From the NCBI GenBank assembly GCA_012515925.1, contig JAAYXM010000125.1, forward strand, positions 1 to 10,518: a DNA stretch of 10,518 nucleotides, written 5' to 3'. The position numbers and the translations under genes are program-made. A model generated the notes under the pieces. It searched no databases, was not told the DNA's origin, and saw nothing but the letters and a program-made list of their open reading frames with translations. Below are positions 7,347 through 10,518 of this stretch, one piece after another. Each line of letters starts with the position of its first letter. Positions within the stretch are counted from its first letter, which is position 1. The DNA is from Clostridiales bacterium (GTDB taxonomy: Bacteria > Bacillota > Clostridia > Oscillospirales > JAAYXM01).

Positions 7347-8651
7347 ATGGGTAAAAGCATTGCTATTTTTATAGCTTCGCTTCTGGTATTGACGCTGATG
7401 GCGTTTACGACGATTTACGGGTTTGACGCGGGTGTATTCAATATCCCGAATGCCGCGCAGGGTATCAGACAGGGAATTGACCTGCGCGGAGGATCATATA
7501 TTACGTTTGAAGCCCAGGTCCCGGATGATATTGATGAGAATCAATTAAAGAACGATATTCAGGCGGCGCAGTCAGTTCTCAGAAAAAGGCTTGATTCCCT
7601 CGGATATTCCGAGGCAACTGTCCAGATAGCGGGCAATAACAGGCGCCTTCGCGTCGAGATTCCCGATATCGACAAACCGGAAGAAGCCGTTCAACAGCTC
7701 GGTAAAACCGCCGCGCTGGAATTTCGTGACGCGGACGGCAATGTGGTTTTAACCGGGAAGGACATAAATAAGGCGATTGCGGCTTACGAAGCGATTGAAA
7801 CATCCCGCCGCGAATATCATATCAAGCTTCAGTTAAAGAGCGATGCCGTCGCGAAATTCGCCGAAGCCACCAAAAAGGCCGCGGGCAGGACGGCGGAGGA
7901 GAAAAACTACATCGCGATTACGCTTGATAACGAGGTTATCAGTCAGCCGAGTGTGGAAAGCAAATACAGCAGTGATGGTATAAACAGCGAAGAGGTATCC
8001 ATCACATTCGGCACCGATATACGCTATACCGATGCCGGACGCAAGGAAGCCACGGAGACGGCAAACCTGATTAACTCGGGCAGACTGCCGTTTGAATTAA
8101 AGGATGTCGAGCTTCGCGCCGTAGGTCCGACCCTCGGCGAAAAGGCGCTTGAGACAAGCCTGCTCGCGGGTATTATCGGGCTTCTGCTCGTCATACTGTT
8201 CATGATTGCTTATTACCGCCTGCCCGGCGTCGCGGCGGCTTTGGCGCTTATGTTTTACGCGCTGTTAATGGTTATTCTTCTCTCGGCGTTTAAAATCAAC
8301 CTGTCGCTTCCGGGTATCGCGGGAATAATCCTGACGGTCGGTATGGCGGTTGACGCGAATGTAATTATATTCGAGAGAGTTAAAGAAGAGCTCAGGTCAG
8401 GTAAAACCTTAAGGGCTTCTATCGATTCCGGATTTAAGCGCGCGTTCACCGCGATTTTCGACTCGAATCTCACGACGCTTATCGCCGCGGTTGTTCTGTA
8501 CTTCTTCGGCACCGGCCCCATTTCGGGCTTTGCGATAACACTCGGAATCGGCGTTATCCTTTCGATGTTTACCGTGCTTGTCGTATCGAGATTTTTGCTC
8601 TATCAGCTTGTGGGTATGAAAATAAAGTCATTAAAGGCTTACGGGGCATAA
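7347..8651 (+). CDS. secD: Protein translocase subunit SecD
   Basis: SecD partners with SecF in the cell membrane. The complex uses the proton gradient to help pull preproteins out of the SecYEG channel. The 434-residue protein has one N-terminal membrane helix (about 5-24), then an extracytoplasmic P1 region beginning with GIDLRGG (43-49), and VGPTLG (259-264) just before the second helix. Five further helices lie at roughly 272-290, 296-314, 320-340, 368-388 and 393-418. GMAVDANVIIFERVKEE (332-348) contains the conserved intramembrane Asp336, thought to take part in proton transfer. It is shorter than E. coli SecD (615, from memory) because the P1 region is smaller, as is usual in Gram-positives. 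AAGGAGG (7332-7338) is 8 bases before the ATG. It forms a two-gene operon with secF and is not fused to it, unlike B. subtilis SecDF. Confidence 0.97.
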   Translation: MGKSIAIFIASLLVLTLMAFTTIYGFDAGVFNIPNAAQGIRQGIDLRGGSYITFEAQVPDDIDENQLKNDIQAAQSVLRKRLDSLGYSEATVQIAGNNRRLRVEIPDIDKPEEAVQQLGKTAALEFRDADGNVVLTGKDINKAIAAYEAIETSRREYHIKLQLKSDAVAKFAEATKKAAGRTAEEKNYIAITLDNEVISQPSVESKYSSDGINSEEVSITFGTDIRYTDAGRKEATETANLINSGRLPFELKDVELRAVGPTLGEKALETSLLAGIIGLLLVILFMIAYYRLPGVAAALALMFYALLMVILLSAFKINLSLPGIAGIILTVGMAVDANVIIFERVKEELRSGKTLRASIDSGFKRAFTAIFDSNLTTLIAAVVLYFFGTGPISGFAITLGIGVILSMFTVLVVSRFLLYQLVGMKIKSLKAYGA

Positions 8652-8664
8652 GGAGGATTGTAAC

Positions 8665-9600
8665 ATGAGAGAAAGATTTGATATTGTAAAAAGGCTGAAT
8701 ATTTTCGCGTTAATCTCAGTGGTGTTATGTCTTGTCGGAATAGTCTCCCTTGTTTTGCTCCCGTTTAAGATGAACTTTTTTAATCTCGATATCGACTTTG
8801 TCGGAGGCACCACGCTGCATTATAATATGCATATTTCGCTCGATAAGCCGCAGCTTGATAAAATCGGCTCGATTGTCGAAGGCGTAATCGGGGAGCCTGC
8901 TTCATCCGTTCAAAAAGCGGGTGACGGTTCCGAGGTCATAATCAAGACAAAGACGATTGATACGGAGACACGCGGAAAGGTTTTCGAGGCGCTTAAAGCC
9001 GAATACAACCTGAACGCGGGCGAGGAGGCAACCGCGGACAAACCCGCTGTTAAATCCGATATACTTTCGGTTGACAATGTAGATCCTGTTGTCGGCACGG
9101 ATTTGCGCAACGCGGCAATAACCGCGTCGTTTTTAGCTATTGTTCTGATGCTGCTTTATATTTCGATAAGGTTTGATTTCAAGTCCGGTCTCGCGGCGGT
9201 AATCGCTCTTATTCATGATATTCTTATTATGATAAGTGCTTATGTTATATTCAGGGTTCCGCTTAACATGACGTTTATAGCCGCGGCGCTGACGATTTTA
9301 GGTTATTCAATTAACGCCACAATCGTTATCTTCGACAGGGTCCGCGAAAACAGAAGACTCATGCGCAAGGCTACGTTTGATGAAATCGTGAACACAAGCA
9401 TATGGCAGACGATGCAAAGAAGCTTAAATACGACGCTGACAACCCTGCTTCCGCTGATAATGCTTCTGATACTTGGCGTCGACTCCGTAAGAAACTTCGC
9501 GCTGCCGCTGACGGTGGGTATAATCGCGGGTTTGTACTCGTCGGTGTTCATCTCGGGTCCGATATGGGCCGCGATTTCAAGAAAGGCAAAAAAGGCGTAA
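8665..9600 (+). CDS. secF: Protein translocase subunit SecF
   Basis: SecF is the second half of the SecDF proton-driven secretion motor. The 311-residue protein has a first membrane helix at about 13-33, DFVGG (44-48, the counterpart of SecD LRGG), a small extracytoplasmic P1 domain, VGTDLRNAA (143-151) before helix 2, and RFDFKSGLAAVIALIHD (169-185). SINATIVIFDRVREN (215-229) in helix 4 corresponds to SecD DANVIIFERV. Two C-terminal helices follow at about 254-272 and 276-300, and the tail is basic. The length is typical for SecF. The ribosome site AAGGAGG (8650-8656) overlaps the secD TAA stop, and the ATG lies 13 bases after that stop. This implies coupled translation and matched amounts of both subunits. 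A GC-rich hairpin follows the gene. Confidence 0.97.
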   Translation: MRERFDIVKRLNIFALISVVLCLVGIVSLVLLPFKMNFFNLDIDFVGGTTLHYNMHISLDKPQLDKIGSIVEGVIGEPASSVQKAGDGSEVIIKTKTIDTETRGKVFEALKAEYNLNAGEEATADKPAVKSDILSVDNVDPVVGTDLRNAAITASFLAIVLMLLYISIRFDFKSGLAAVIALIHDILIMISAYVIFRVPLNMTFIAAALTILGYSINATIVIFDRVRENRRLMRKATFDEIVNTSIWQTMQRSLNTTLTTLLPLIMLLILGVDSVRNFALPLTVGIIAGLYSSVFISGPIWAAISRKAKKA

Positions 9601-9616
9601 CAGTCAAAATAAAAAC

Positions 9617-9644
9617 AGAGCCCGGAATAAACTCCGGGCTCTTT
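9617..9644 (+). terminator. Terminator hairpin after secF
   Basis: AGAGCCCGGA (9617-9626) and TCCGGGCTCT (9633-9642) form a perfect 10-bp GC-rich stem with an ATAAAC loop, 16 bases after the secF stop codon. On the + strand only a short T-run (TTT, 9642-9644) follows. On the - strand the stem would be followed by GTTTTTATTTTG, a much better U-tract. It probably ends the secDF transcript and may also stop antisense transcription. Confidence 0.8.
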
Positions 9645-9735
9645 GAATTAAGGCAAAAAGAGGCGAAAAAACCACGATTCGGCTGAGTTAATGCTCAAAA
9701 AGGATTTCTCATTATCCGAAAAAGGAGTATTGTAA

Positions 9736-10509
9736 ATGGATATAGGTTTATCAAGCGCGGTATTTTATCCGAAGACGACGGAAGAAGCGGTTGACACCGC
9801 GATTGATTTAGATTTTAAAAAATTAGAAATCTTTATAAACTCCGAGTCGGAATTTTCCGATATATATATTGATATGCTTTTGAAGCGGTTATCCGAAAAT
9901 AATGTGGAGGTAGTTTCGGTTCATCCGTATACCTCGGTTATTGAGGCTATGCTGTTCTTTTCGGGTTATAAGCGAAGGCTCCTTGAATCAATCGAACAAT
10001 ACGAAAGATATTTCAGGGCCGCGTCCCTCCTCGGCGCTAAGTACTTCGTGTTTCACGGCGCGAGAAACCTTACGGCGGACGTGCTTTCCGACGAGGAGCA
10101 TTTTAAGGCGTATGAAATGCTCTGTGACGCGGCTATCAGAAACGGTGTTTTGCTTTGCCAGGAGAATGTCTCATGGTGCCGCTCAAGGGACCCGGAGTAT
10201 TTAAAAGCCTTAAAAAGCGTATTAAAGGATAAAGTAGGTTTTGTACTTGATATGAAGCAGGCTTGCCGCGCGGGCGTCGGAATAGACGAATATGCGGCCG
10301 CGATGGGCGAAAACATGAAAATAATTCATATTAGCGACTCGGACAATGATAATACCTGCCTGCTTCCGGGCTACGGAAGTCAGGATTATAAGCTATTTTT
10401 AGATTTATTTAGAAATAGCGAGTTAATTATAGAAGTTTATTCGACAAATTATGACAGCGTTCAACAATTAAAATATTCAAAATTTTTACTAATGCATCAA
10501 TTATTTTAA
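9736..10509 (+). CDS. Sugar phosphate isomerase/epimerase-like TIM-barrel protein
   Basis: The 257-residue protein fits the xylose isomerase-like TIM-barrel superfamily (AP_endonuc_2 Pfam family). The pattern is a series of beta-strands each ending in polar or metal-binding residues. These are KKLEIFIN (28-35), VVSVHPY (59-65, H63), KYFVFHGAR (102-110, H107), LLCQENVSW (139-147, E143), VGFVLDMKQA (167-176, D172), KIIHISDSD (195-203, H198 and D201) and LIIEVYS (230-236, E233). E143, D172, H198 and E233 are the likely divalent-metal ligands. Relatives act on keto-sugars, inositol derivatives or hydroxypyruvate, or cleave DNA at abasic sites, so the substrate cannot be named. AAGGAG (9722-9727) is 8 bases before the ATG. 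No clear promoter is seen in 9645-9721. It stands alone after a terminator, with codons at both ends more AT-rich than its neighbours. The stop at 10507-10509 leaves 9 bases of window. Confidence 0.8.
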   Translation: MDIGLSSAVFYPKTTEEAVDTAIDLDFKKLEIFINSESEFSDIYIDMLLKRLSENNVEVVSVHPYTSVIEAMLFFSGYKRRLLESIEQYERYFRAASLLGAKYFVFHGARNLTADVLSDEEHFKAYEMLCDAAIRNGVLLCQENVSWCRSRDPEYLKALKSVLKDKVGFVLDMKQACRAGVGIDEYAAAMGENMKIIHISDSDNDNTCLLPGYGSQDYKLFLDLFRNSELIIEVYSTNYDSVQQLKYSKFLLMHQLF

Positions 10510-10518
10510 TAATATTGA

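Noticed and set aside
9402..9686. Plus-strand frame running from inside secF through the terminator hairpin
   Set aside because: It overlaps the conserved end of secF in another frame and its tail is encoded by the hairpin. Its product looks random.
1..10518. CRISPR array, transposon, phage, tRNA, rRNA or defence genes
   Set aside because: Coding genes fill almost the whole window, with gaps of at most 184 bases. I saw no direct repeat array, terminal inverted repeats, transposase or integrase motifs, or tRNA cloverleaf.

Overview
The window is a single-strand (all +) stretch of bacterial chromosome that looks like an ordinary housekeeping region of an endospore-forming member of the Clostridia (Bacillota). 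The evidence is: a full-length spore-coat ATPase SpoIVA, consensus AAGGAGG ribosome binding sites, sigma-A-type promoters, separate secD and secF genes (Bacillus subtilis has one fused secDF gene), and a diaminopimelate decarboxylase consistent with lysine/DAP-type wall metabolism. Base composition is intermediate, with very abundant CGCG and Ala-GCG codons and almost no GATC, so this is not a very AT-rich Clostridium. No mobile element, CRISPR array, rRNA or tRNA was seen.

Layout: (1) lysA at 46-1344, whose promoter lies off the left edge. (2) spoIVA, whose real start is a GTG at 1435 behind a perfect ribosome binding site, ending at 2913 and followed by a strong intrinsic terminator (2941-2980). 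(3) A sigma-A promoter abutting that terminator (2981-3009) that should drive a tight three-gene operon: asnS (3047-4432), a type Ic aspartate aminotransferase-like gene (4450-5730) and purB (5732-7162). (4) A 184-base gap with small hairpins and a near-consensus promoter (7263-7291), driving secD (7347-8651) and secF (8665-9600), which ends in a 10-bp GC-rich hairpin (9617-9644). (5) A TIM-barrel sugar-phosphate isomerase/epimerase-like gene (9736-10509), apparently alone in the window.

How the genes fit together: the middle operon has an aspartate theme. The aminotransferase interconverts oxaloacetate and aspartate, AsnS family proteins charge tRNA-Asn with asparagine (made from aspartate), and PurB splits the adducts formed when aspartate donates nitrogen to purines. 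LysA completes the aspartate-derived lysine pathway next door. SecD/SecF are the accessory proton-driven part of the Sec translocase. SpoIVA is made in the mother cell during sporulation and is the only clearly developmental gene here.

I found no convincing unknown multi-gene system. The most unusual signals are the strong depletion of the tetranucleotide GATC (four sites in 10.5 kb), a PurB of the animal-like long class, the compact aspartate-themed operon without a T-box leader, and a few structured intergenic elements.
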